A stretch of 33,764 nucleotides of DNA from Ichthyophthirius multifiliis. Its lineage: Eukaryota > Ciliophora > Oligohymenophorea > Hymenostomatida. The notes under the pieces are model-generated. The model saw nothing but the letters and a program-made list of their open reading frames with translations, was not told the DNA's origin and did no database searches. Below, piece by piece: positions 22,279 to 33,040 of this stretch (positions are counted from its first letter, which is position 1; every line of letters begins with the position of its first letter). Location of the stretch: the NCBI RefSeq assembly GCF_000220395.1, contig NW_004086138.1, positions 1-33,764 on the forward strand, given 5' to 3'. Both the position numbers and the translations under genes were made by a program.

Positions 22279-23608
22279 TTTATTTGTTTTTAATTGGTTC
22301 TTAGATTAAATTTGTTTATTAAATATATTATATATATTAATTTTTATTTATGGGAAATTAATTTTTTATTTTAATATAAAAGATTTAAATTATTTAAAAA
22401 TAAAAAAAAAAATATATATATATATATCTAATGTATATTTATTAAAATAATATATTAAATTTATATTTTTTCATTTATTTTATTATATATAATATTTATA
22501 AATATAAATTTATATTTTTTTATTTATACATATATATTTTAAATAAAATTAATTATATATATGTTTTTATAAATTTAATGTATAAATATAGAACTTTATT
22601 TTTTAATATTATTTATATAGATAAAAATAATATTTAATTTTTTTATTTTAAAAGATTTAAACATAAATTAATATTTTAATTTATATTTAAAAATATATAT
22701 GTATTTCAAATATAAAATGATTTATATTATTTATATATACTAAATAAAAATTTGATATTTTTTTTGTTTAGAAAAATGAATAAAAAATAATTAATTTATA
22801 TTATAGACTCTTTATATAATTTTTCTATTAAAGTAAAAGTTTCAATTTTTTAATTTTTTACTTTTAAATAAAAACTTCAAATAAAAGAAAAAAATATTAG
22901 TTAAAATTTATGAATCAAATTAAATATATTATATTTATATTTATTTTAAAAATTAATACTGAAAATTAAATATTTATATATTTATATATTTTTATTTTTT
23001 TATATTTTTAAATATTTTTTAATATATATATAATTTTAAATAAAATAATATATAAATTATATTTTATTTATATTTTTAAATCAAAATTAAAACATATAAA
23101 ATTAAATATAAAAAAAATAATAATATAAAATTATTAAAGCTAAATCAAATTATTTATAATAATATTTATTATTTTTATTATATATTTAATATAAAAATTA
23201 TTAAATTATTATTTTTATAATTTATTTATTTTACATATTATATATTAATTAGTTAACATAATAAAAATATAATGTCAAATAAATTATTATTAATATAATA
23301 TATATTATAAATATAATTTATCTTTTCATTTATTTATATTGTAGATTTCATATAATAAAAAATTTATAACTTAATAATTTTCTTTAATTTATAATAAAAA
23401 ATATTTTTTTAATTAAAAATAAACAAGCAAAATAATAAATATTAAAAACTTTAAAATTTATTTCTTTAAAATCGAATTTTCAAAAATTCTAAAAAATATG
23501 GTTTAAAATAATAATTTTCCCTTAAATTTAAACTTCCGAAATAAATGCTTAAGTTATTTAATTTAATTAATATTTTATATAGTGTCTACGATTTTAAATA
23601 TATATTAA
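22279..23608. promoter_or_regulatory. AT-rich region between divergent genes
   Basis: About 1.3 kb of nearly pure A/T between the start codons of the Ttd14-like gene (minus) and the membrane protein gene (plus). Both promoters lie here. It shows short AT repeats (for example 22411-22427) and no recognisable gene, RNA or operator. Confidence 0.45.
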
Positions 23609-25017
23609 ATGTTTTAACTCTTGTAAGATGAGAATAGCATTTATTTTTATTATGGTGTAGCAATATTTTTATTATATATACTTTAATGGTTTTATGGTTT
23701 TTTAAAATTAGAATTAATTGAAGTTTATAATCATAAATACGTAATACTAGCAAAATTATTATTTTTAGATCATATATTAATTTTATATTTGAATTGGAGA
23801 TATCCTAAATGCGAAAAGAGCAAATAAGTTTATTAATCTTTTTACAGTAGCTCTTTTTTTTAAGTAATTTTCTATTACAATAAAATTAAAATATTTTTTG
23901 ATAGGCAAGATTTATAAGTGTAATAATTATATATATTGTATCATTTCATGCTTTTTAAAGTTTAAATTTGTAATATATTCAAGTCAATTTAATATGGATT
24001 AATGCTGTTAATTTAGGACTATATAATGGCGAATATTTAATTTGCTAAGTATTTAATTTAACTGAAGAATTTATTAATTATGGAACTGAAGTTTATTCTC
24101 GTTCTACTTTTTATTCTATGCTTTTTATTATTAATAAAAATACTTATGTTTTCAATTATAATAACACTTTTATTGATTATATTTTAATTGTATTTTTATA
24201 ATTTATTTTTATTTTATTTTTAAATATATAGTATTTTGGAGTCTGTGGATGTTTATCTGTACTTTTATTAATTTATAATTTAATTGTGAATAGAATAGGA
24301 TTATTATAAAGTATAATTTCAAGTAATTATTTATTAATAAATTTAATATATTTAAGAGTTCCTTCAAATGTGATTTTGTTTTAAAAAAAGCTAATTTGTA
24401 TAGATAATAAAAATGTACAATAAATAAATATGTAAATAGTAATTATAAGTGCAATTATAAGAATTTTTGAATTGGGTGCTCTATATTATCATTACTTTAA
24501 ATATATAAATGATGATACAGTTATTACTTTATATTCTTACTTTTTTTATTAAATTAACTTTACTATTATTTTTGCAGCTATTTATATTTTTATTTTAATA
24601 ACACAAATTTTTTACTCGATTATTGCTTTTAATTGCAAAACAGAAAATAGTTTTAATATTTAATAGTAAAATGATTAAATTAAAATAGATAAAATCAATA
24701 GTAATAATTTTTATATTAATAATAAAATAAATGATTAAAATAATTAAATTAATTGTTTAAATTTATAAGGGGATACTTATATAAATAATATTCCGAGCAA
24801 AACTAACATCAATCAAACTAATATTAATATAAATAACAACAAAAATAACAATATCAATATCAATAACATTTATATTATCAAAGAAACTAGTGCAGCTTAA
24901 GATTTGTAAATAAAAAGACTTTCTACTACTAGTTTTAATACTAATGATTTTGATGAAGATTAAAAAACATAAAGAGTTAGAATTTTTAATATAAAAACTA
25001 TTAAGAATGCTATTTGA
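23609..25017 (+). CDS. Polytopic membrane protein, ciliate family unknown
   Basis: Exons 23609-23863, 23905-24189 and 24232-25017 (introns of 41 and 42 nt) encode 441 residues. The first 340 residues hold about seven to eight hydrophobic segments, among them IYFYYGVAIFLLYILQWFYG, YVILAKLLFLDHILILYLNW, ARFISVIIIYIVSFHAF, YFGVCGCLSVLLLIYNLIV, NYLLINLIYLRV, MQIVIISAIIRIFELGALYY and FTIIFAAIYIFILITQIFYS. Between the third and fourth lies a polar loop with NLTEEF and two possible N-glycosylation sites, probably lumenal. The C-terminal 110 residues are Asn-, Ile- and Lys-rich, then Ser/Thr-rich, and look cytoplasmic and disordered. I do not recognise the family. A receptor-like or transporter-like role cannot be separated from sequence alone. 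There is no cleavable signal peptide. Confidence 0.8.
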
Positions 25018-25381
25018 AGATTAATATTTTTAGGTTCATATTAAATACAAAAATACTATAATTTCTTTGTTTTGCTTTTTTGGATTAACACTTCAATAAA
25101 AATATTATACTAATTAGTATTTTTATATAATTGTTAATAATACTATATTTAATCAAATTAAAATTATTAATTTTTATTTAATTAAATTTAAAATATTATT
25201 ATTATAATAATAATTTTTACTTTATATTTTTTTTTTGTTAAACTAGTGAAACTTTATTAATATTTTTGGTTTTTTTTATAATAAATAATTAATTAATTTT
25301 ATAATAATTAATTAAATAATAACTAATTAAAAATTTTTCTATAAAAAAAAAATATTTCTAAAAAAATGATCCATTAACAAA
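25018..25381. other. AT-rich spacer with a short out-of-frame upstream ATG
   Basis: About 360 nt separate two genes on the same strand. An ATG at 25366 lies out of frame with the coding start at 25382 and runs into TGA about 20 codons on, so it may be an upstream short ORF if it falls in the leader. The rest is A/T tracts. Confidence 0.4.
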
Positions 25382-26326
25382 ATGTAACAAAATAAAAAAT
25401 AGAAAAAAATTAAAATATATAAGGTAAGTGATTTATTATATATTTTATCGAAAGAGCCGCATTAAAGATTACCTTAGGAAATCCAAACTTTATAAAATTG
25501 TACTGAACATATTAAATTTTTCAAAGATTTAACTTAAGCAGATAAAGGAAAATCTGATGTACATTGCCTTTGTTGTTAATATATGACATATGAAAGTTAT
25601 AAAAAAGGTTAGGAAGTAATAAAAATAGGTAAATAAAGAATATTCATAATTTTTTTCTTTTTTTTTCTTTCTCAAAAATACTAAATATATACAAGGAAGT
25701 ATTGGGGATAAGTTTTATATTATTTTAAATGGATAAGTTTCAATTCATATAAAGAAATATTAAGATTATGATTAAGAAATTCAAATACAAGGAAATTAAA
25801 ATTAACTTATTAATGTAGGCATTTTATAAAGTGGATAGTCTTTTGGAGAATTGGCTTTATTAAGTAATAAACCAAGATTAGCGACTATTATTTGTGAGAG
25901 CGATTGTGATTTTTTTATTCTTGAAAAAAGGACTTTAATAAAATTTTAAAAAACAAACAAAAAATATTAAATTAAAAATTAGATTTTTTATAAAACATAC
26001 CCTTTTTGGCTAATTTAAGCAAATAAAATATTAGAGATATTTATTCTAGGTCTGTTTATTAACCTTTCATTAAAAAATAAGTTGTTTTTTTAGAAGGAGA
26101 CGTTTCTTAATGTATGTATATTATAACTAGGGGAGTTTTTACTGTAAAAAAAAATATAATATTTTATATAAAAAAAACTAGGCAACTAAAAAGTTCTATA
26201 ATAATTAAATAGATATAAACGAAATGAGTAAAAAAAGATTAGTTAATTAAGATTTAATAGAATTTAATACAAATGAAAAGTAGAATTACAAACAAATGCC
26301 AGTTAAAAAAAAAAAATTAAAATATT

Positions 26327-26386
<60 letters not shown>

Positions 26387-28303
26387 TAGATATTTTCATT
26401 CTGTGATTAGGATATATTTGGTGAATTTGAATTAAGTAATAATGAAAAAAGATAATATAGTGTTATTTGCGATAGTTTTGATGGCGAGTTAATTGTTATC
26501 TAAAAAAAATTATTTATGGCTAAAATTTTTAACGACTTAGTGTGTAGAGAATATATAATGAAGTTATTATAAACTAATTAGTAAAAAATAAACTAAAGAA
26601 TTCTGTAAATATAAAATCATGTGAATAGTTATTGGTAATATTTGACTGATAATAAAGCTAATTTAATTAATTAAAATGAATTATTATAAGAATCTAAATA
26701 AATTAAAATGAATTTTATATATTATAGTTAAGATAATGATGATAATAATGATAATTTAGATAATGAAAATAATTAAAAGGAAAATAATGAATATCCGTTT
26801 TAAAAAAAAGAAAATAATGATAATAATAATAATATATTACCTGCTTATGTTAGTAATTATTTAAATTATAAAGAGATTAAAACGCTTTCTGAAATTGCGA
26901 TGAAAGATCCTAAGTTTGTAAAATATGAATCTTAAAACGAAATTAGTAATTTAATTGATGAATAAACTATTTTAAATTAAAATGTTAAAAAATAGAAGAA
27001 AAAATTAAATTAGATAAGTATAATATTTTAAAATATGTTTTATTAATTTTTTTGTTTAATTAAAAAAAATAAGTAATAAATAACTTAATAGATTAAAAAA
27101 ATGAAACAAAAAATTAATCAATTAATCAATAATATATAAACACATAAAATAATATTAATGATTTAAGTGAAAGTAAATTTGAAAATTAAAAAATAAGTTC
27201 AACTACTTCAAAGTAAAATATCTAATTATCTTTTCCTGTTTATCATAATAAAGTAAAGAAATAAAATCAAATTTAGGATGAAAAAAAACAATATAATAAA
27301 TATTTTAATTTTTAAAATAAAAAATAATAAATTGACTTATTAGAAGGAATTAATACGAGAGATATAGATATAAATACTTATGAACTATTTAAAGATTTAG
27401 TTGTTTTTGATGAAGTTATTTCTAAACTAGAGATATATAATCAAATTAAAGAAATTTAAAAAAAGAAATAAAACTAAAAACTGCCTTACAAAAATTATTT
27501 AAATTAAAATAAAAATCTTATTATGAATTAAAAATTAAAATAAATACTCAAAAATACATTCGATAAAAATGATTATATTTCTATGAATGTTAATTTAAAT
27601 ATTTATATATAAAAATTATTTTTTTTAAATTTATAATTTATATAGGAGTCTTAAAAATAAATTAAAAATAAATTTTTGACTCATAAATAATCTGTTTTTT
27701 CAAATTAATATTCTGATGAAAATACTTTATGAAATTAAAATTCACAAGAAAAAATATCACAAGAAAAAAAATAAAAAGAAAATAAAAAGAAAAATAAACT
27801 TTATAATAACAATTCAAATAATTTTTTTTATAGTAAATAAGAATTTCCCATTAAAACTTAAACATTAGAGTATATATAAATAAAGGAAAAAATAAAAAAT
27901 AAATTAATAAAAATTGAAGAAAACGATAGTTATAATATTAATTAAAAAAATAAGTAAAAAGATATAATATAAACTGAAAATAGTTTAATGACATAATAAA
28001 TAAGAAACGAATATTATAACAAAAATGGAAAATAATAAATAAAATAAAGAAAAATATATATTCCAAATAAATAAAAAAATAAATCATAATTAAGTTTAAA
28101 TAATTCTAATTAAAATATATGTAATACTTAATATTCAAATACATATAATAATAGCAATTCTAGAAAAAACTTAATAAGACCATATTCAAGTATAAGTAAA
28201 GATGAAGAATGCAAAAATTAATTTTTTAATAGTATAAATACAAATAATTTTTTAAAAGGATTTAACATAAAAAAATAAAATTTGAAAAACAAATAAAAAA
28301 ATA

Positions 28304-28349
<46 letters not shown>

Positions 28350-28467
28350 TAAAAAATAATTTAAAACACCATCAGTAAATAATAATTTTAAATAATTAAT
28401 TTTAGATCTAAGCAAAAAATTTTAATTTAAGAAAACTGAAATAAATAATTATGACAATTTAAAATGA
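25382..28467 (+). CDS. Soluble protein with two cyclic-nucleotide-binding domains; one-base slip and an in-frame TGA
   Basis: Exons 25382-25628, 25696-26143, 26182-26301, 26390-27017, 27074-27588 and 27646-28467. A helical start (SDLLYILSKEPHQRLPQEIQ) leads into a first CNB domain: GSIGDKFYIILNGQVSIHI, SFGELALLSNKPRLATIICE, with its Glu and Arg cassette residues intact. A second domain follows: FLEGDVSQCMYIITRGVFT, DIFGEFELSNNEKRQYSVIC, also intact. The domains resemble cAMP/cGMP sensors of the PKA-regulatory type, but there is no kinase or channel, so it is perhaps a scaffold or effector. The frame slips by one at an A6 run (25924-25929); one more A gives FFILEKKDFNKILKNKQKIL, the expected helix. 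A TGA at 27730-27732 would end the protein at about 680 residues, yet the same frame stays open for 245 more codons of N/K/Q-rich sequence with a 14-TAA run. Confidence 0.85.
26302..26389 (+). repeat. Intron with AT-dinucleotide microsatellite
   Basis: An 88-nt intron of the CNB gene, starting GTTAAAA and ending TTATAG. Bases 26334-26377 are an uninterrupted (AT)22 repeat. It separates the KQNYKQMP exon from the exon opening IFSFCDQDIFGEFEL. Such repeats are hypermutable and hard to size by pyrosequencing. Confidence 0.8.
28306..28347 (+). repeat. (TAA)14 trinucleotide repeat read as polyglutamine
   Basis: Fourteen consecutive TAA codons lie in the frame of the CNB gene's tail, so in this code they would give Gln14. 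The repeat is coding only if the TGA at 27730 is bypassed or is an error. On the other strand it makes a meaningless polytyrosine frame. Confidence 0.8.
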
Positions 28468-28636
28468 AATATAAAATTATGTATATATTTAATTCTTTTA
28501 TAAAATTTAAATCAAAAAATATAAAAAAATAATTTATTTTTTCTCATATTTAATTTTTTGATTGTTTTTATAAAATATATATTATTTTTTTCTAATTTAT
28601 ATATTTTATAAATTACACCATTTTTTATATATTTTT

Positions 28637-30414
28637 TCATTCATCTTCATAATAATAACTAGTTAATATACTACAAGTTCTCGTCCATATTCTTTTTCTA
28701 ACATAATAGAAACTTTTATTCCAATTTATAACTTATGCATCTTTAAATCTTTTTCCATACATCCAACCTTAATTATCTGTATTCGATGAAATTTAAACTT
28801 TCCACTCTCCATCCCATTCCCAGTTTTCATTAGGAAGCTTAAAATCGCATTTAGAAAGAGATTTTAAACCTTAATCATCTGACCAATCAGGAAAATCTCC
28901 TGGTAACATTACATTAATCCAATCTTTTCCTAGCCACCATCTTTAATTTTCCTATATGATAAATTTCTTTTTAACTTTTTAAATTCCTGATTGCTTTTCA
29001 GGAATTTAAAGAGCATTTACTATTATTTAAGGACAATATTTCAAAAGAATATTATTTTCTAAATATTTATTTAAGCATGATGCAATTTTATCAAGCTTTA
29101 TTTTTATTTAATTTTATATAAATAGCTTAAACATATAATATATAAATATATAATTAATGTATTTATAATTATTATTTAAAAATATATAAAAAAAAAAACA
29201 TATACTCTTTAGGATTATGATTTTTACATGAAACACCCTAATTTAGTATTTTAAAGAAGAGAATTCCAAAAAATAATTAAAAGAAGAGTTTAAAAGGAAA
29301 TAAATAAAAGAAAAGGAATAATGAAAAGCGAATAATTTCTGAACTTTTAAATAATCTAAACAACTTGTGTTTTGTCTTCTTATTAAATTGCATTTGATAC
29401 CAAATCATGAAGATTTATGTAGTCTTTTTATCCAGATTATACAAAAATCATATTATTTTTGAATTATTTGATTTTCGTCAAATTTTCTTAAATTAAATTA
29501 TTTTCTTTGATTTATTTCCTCCCGAATTTAAATATGAGTTTTGTTATTTGACTAGTATTTACGTATGCATAAAGAAAAAATATTAACAAAATCTAAATAG
29601 GATATAAAATTAATAAAGTAGTAAAAATTCCAAAAAGAAAAGATTATAATGGATTTGTCCATTAATATAATTCTCTCAAATAATTTGATGTTTATACTAC
29701 TGGACTTAATTTTTTACAAATTGAATTAATATGTCATTCATTTTTAATAATTCTAAGTCTTTTTCTGGATATTTTTCACTCATATCTTGCATTTATTAAG
29801 TCATTTATTACATTATATCACCAAATAAACCATGTTAGTTTCCCTGTTTTTTATCATTGCTATTATAGACTTAATTTATTCTATTTAATGTTAGATTATT
29901 GTCTTTGGAAGCTAAACTCGAAAAATTTTACAATGAATGCTTTGCAGAATCTTTTGTTTACACAGGAGTTGGAAAATCTATTTCGACTATCATTGTTAAG
30001 ATTATTTCGTTTTTATTATCTAAACATTTGATGGCTACTTAATCTACTTTTAACTTGTTGATTTTTTTTTAATTTTTTTTTTAATTTTAATACTAATTCA
30101 TTCGTATCAATTGTCTTTTTGGCTATTATTCTATTATTAGGATATTTTTCGTATATTTCAAATATTAAATAGTCTATTTATTATGATGAGCCAATGTTTT
30201 TTATGTATTGATTTTCTGAAAATACGGCTGAGTTATCGCTTTTTGAATATTATACAGTATTTGATGTTACTGTAATTTAGTTAGGGCTCTTTTTTTGATA
30301 GTGATTTTATTTTTAAATTTTTAATTTTTTTTTTACAGTTATGGAAACGTATATATAAAAATCGGCATACTATTTTTTAGTAAAATTTAAGGATTTTAAT
30401 AAAATTTTTATCAT
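28637..30414 (-). CDS. C2-transmembrane-DysF domain protein (ferlin/peroxin-like membrane protein)
   Basis: Exons in reading order: 30414-30337, 30288-30094, 30053-29206 and 29095-28637 (the last may start at 29125). They give about 526 residues with one frame slip at a homopolymer (29710-29715). The N-terminus looks like a C2 domain: MIKILLKSLNFTKKQYADFY, IGSSQQIDYLIFEIYEK and VAIKCLDNKNEIILTMIVEI. A Gln/Met-rich helical linker follows. A membrane anchor with WTNPLQSFLFGIFTTLLILY, a second hydrophobic hairpin (SLFIIPFLLFISFQTLLLII) and a polar segment lead to a complete DysF module: IIQENQRWWLGKDWINVMLP and DWSDDQG (DysFN), then NWEWDGEWKVQISSNTDNQG, WMYGKRF and YYVRKRIWTRT (DysFC). DysF occurs in dysferlin-type ferlins and ER-peroxisome peroxins (Pex23/Pex30 family). 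Membrane contact, fusion or repair is the likely theme. Confidence 0.83.
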
Positions 30415-31003
30415 TTTAAGATAAATAAATATTCTTTATATTTTTTTTTTATGAATTTTATCTTAATTTACTTATCAAATATTTATATTTTAAGTAAGGC
30501 ATAAATTTTATTAATTAATAATTTTTTTAATAATAAAAAAATTACATATAATTAACACGTTGTAAAATTATTTCTGATATAGAAATATAAATATAAATAA
30601 CTATTGATTAAAAATGCTTTTAACAATAAACTAAGTTTATATAATTATTTTAATAACAATAAAAATTAAAACATGAATTTGTATTTTTATTTATTATAAA
30701 ATATATAAAAATAATAATTAGTAATGTACTTTTCTATGTATATATTTTACAATAAAATTAAGCAGAAATAATAATTTTTAAACTTTAAAAAATATTTTTT
30801 CCATTTAATATTTTATAAAAACAATATTTTATTAAAATAAATTTTTTTATTAATATATATAAGTAAAAATATTTTTTTTTTAAAAATAAATAATTTTATA
30901 TTATATTATATTATTAATATATTTATAGTTAGTATATATTTATATTAAAATATTACTTTTTATATATACAATTTTTTTTTATTTTATTTTTTTTAAAAAA
31001 AAA
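30415..31003. other. AT-rich intergenic region
   Basis: About 590 nt of A/T tracts holding the promoter of the C2-DysF gene and the 3' flank of the tRNA gene. On the minus strand a run of nine T (30995-31003) follows the tRNA's 3' end and is a good RNA polymerase III terminator. Confidence 0.55.
30995..31003 (-). terminator. RNA polymerase III terminator of tRNA-Lys
   Basis: Nine consecutive T on the minus strand start one base after the discriminator of the tRNA gene, as expected for pol III termination. Confidence 0.75.
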
Positions 31004-31076
31004 CACCCACCAAGGGGCTCGAACCCTTGACCACTAGCTTAAAAGGCTAGCGCTCTACCGACTGAGCTAGACGGGT
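31004..31076 (-). tRNA. tRNA-Lys (anticodon UUU)
   Basis: The minus strand folds as a standard 73-nt cloverleaf. There is a 7-bp acceptor stem (ACCCGTC with GGTGGGT, two G-T wobbles), a D arm with AGCTCAGTCGGTAGAGC, a 5-bp anticodon stem (CTAGC/GCTAG) around the loop CTTTTAA, a T arm with AAGGGTTCGAGCCCCTT, and discriminator G. Anticodon TTT reads lysine AAA/AAG, the commonest kind of codon in these genes. There is no intron and CCA is not encoded. Internal A and B boxes are intact, and a T9 terminator follows directly. Confidence 0.96.
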
Positions 31077-31340
31077 ATTTACAATATATTAAAATATAAA
31101 TCAAATAATAAAATTAATAATTATATAAATATTTATTTTTTTAAATATAAAATATATTTTTAAAAATTAATGTGCATTGAAAATTAATTATTTTCATTTC
31201 AATTATTTTTAATTATAGAATTATATAAATAAATATATATCTAATATTTAAAATAAATTAATATTTTATTTACAGCTCATATAATAAATAAATATATAAA
31301 TACAAAAAATTATTATTTATATTTTATTTTTATTAAATAA
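31077..31340. other. AT-rich spacer upstream of the tRNA gene
   Basis: About 260 nt of A/T between the tRNA 5' end and the stop codon of the importin gene, both on the minus strand. No element was recognised. Confidence 0.45.
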
Positions 31341-32551
31341 TCAACAAATTTCAGAATAATATGTGTCTAAAATATCAATAGCCATCTGAGCAACATGATT
31401 AGACTCATTTGATTATAATTAAAGAATTTTATTGAGTATCTAAGTTTCAGAAATTTAATTTTTAACACCAAATTATTATTTTAAATCATTTTAAAATCCA
31501 TAATTATTTTATTAATATTCAAACATTTTATTAATAATATTTAAACAAACCTATAAAATATCAATATTTTGATAATCTAGTAGTAAATCAAAATTTTCAT
31601 ATAATTATTACTTATTAAATTCCATCCAAAAATATTATTAGAAATTATCTTAAATCCATTCAATTATATAAAGTAAATAAATTAATGTTTTATCATATGA
31701 AATGTTTTTTAAGGCGTAAAAAAATACATAGGAAAGTTATATTTTTTATCGATTAAAAATTAAAATATTTAACTATTATCATAAACTAGGTTATATAAAG
31801 TAAAAACAGCATTTTTTTTGAGAAATTTATTCTATTTCTATTATATATTACTATTATTTATTTCCAAGAAAATATATTTATCTAAATTATTTGCTAAAAG
31901 AAAATTTTAAAAGTAATCTTTTTACGAAAACTCAATTAAAATAAGAAATGCTTTTTCACGAAAAATTTCATTTTCATGTTATAAATAATAAATAAGTAAA
32001 TTTAAAAATGAATTATTTGTTAATAAATTTAATTCTTCAAATTTTTTAGCTTTTTCTTTTTTTTGAATATTAAATTAAAATAATAATATATATATTTGAT
32101 TTTATTTACTCGCAAATATAGATAAAGAATATAAGCAATTTTAAACTATTTCTTGTTCAGATTAATATTTAGTTATTGCACGTGTAAATATATCAAAAAA
32201 CATTTCTAACTCTTAAAATTCCCTTACTTGTTTTACTACACAAAAATTTGTTAGTGCCCATATACAAGTATTTGTAAATTAAACTTCTTCGAAATAATTT
32301 GTTTTGAATAAATTTTCTTTTATTATATATGGAATTTCCGATTTTAATATTAAATTTCTAGTATTTTAATCATCTGCAGCTAAATTTCCTATTATTTCAA
32401 CTAAAAGATCCTATATTTCAAGATAATTTATAAATACAGGAAATATTAATTAAATTTTATTTAATATTCCTTTATAAATTAGTTCATTTATTATATTTGT
32501 GTTTGCATTTCCACATATAAAAGATAATATCCATAATATTAAATACTAATA

Positions 32552-32614
<63 letters not shown>

Positions 32615-33040
32615 AAATTTTACTATTGTATATGGAAAGTCTTTTAATTAATCTAAATATTCAAGCAATTTTATTGGAAAATATTAATTTATATCAGCAC
32701 ACATTACTATATCTTTTTCTAATAAAAATTTATATTTTTATAAAGAAGTTATAAATATTTCTATATTAATAAAGTTAATTATATTCTTTTCTAATGACTA
32801 TTAATCATTCTATGATATTGTTTCATAATTTAAATTCTTTAAGGCATTTATTATTTACTAAGTTTATATTTCTTATTATTATATATTTGATTTAGGATTT
32901 ATTTAAGGAATCTCAGTTAAATTTTTTATTTAATAACGAAAATTCCTTATTGCTTATTCTCGTTTTTGTTTTCGCTTTTATTCTGAAAATTATATTTTCT
33001 TTATATTTAATAAGGTTTTTGTAGAAATGATTTATTGCAT
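31341..33040 (-). CDS. Importin-alpha-like armadillo-repeat protein
   Basis: Exons 33040-32624 and 32545-31341 give about 540 residues, the usual importin-alpha length. The N-terminus has an IBB-like basic cluster (SEQKRKQKREQAIRNFRYQI). Armadillo repeats follow, with conserved landmarks: LLEYLDQLKDFPYTI, LWILSFICGNANTNI, LVEIIGNLAADDQNTR, CIWALTNFCVVKQVREF, CLYSLSIFASK and ALKNISYDKTLIYLLYIIEW. The C-terminal tenth-repeat-like segment has VCLNIINKMFEYQ. Importin-alpha links nuclear-localisation signals to importin-beta. The W-x-x-x-N array looks partly eroded (FICGN, GNLAAD, LTNFC), so classical signal binding may be altered. The frame slips by one at a T7 run on the coding strand (31718-31724); one more T gives NFPMYFFYALKNISYD. 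The single 78-nt intron (32546-32623) is mostly an AT repeat. Confidence 0.85.
32546..32623 (-). repeat. Intron with (AT)23 microsatellite
   Basis: A 78-nt intron of the importin-alpha-like gene. Bases 32555-32600 are an uninterrupted AT repeat. The donor is GTAAAATTT and the acceptor ends ATATTAG. It is divisible by three, but reading through it would add a Tyr/Ile repeat, so splicing is assumed. Confidence 0.75.

Noticed and set aside
28218-28415. Minus-strand polytyrosine frame
   Set aside because: Reverse complement of the TAA repeat. The plus strand belongs to the CNB gene's frame.
30054-30093. Homopolymer frameshift in the C2 domain region
   Set aside because: A 40-nt segment starting GTATTA and ending CAAG restores the frame as an intron, so no error is needed here.
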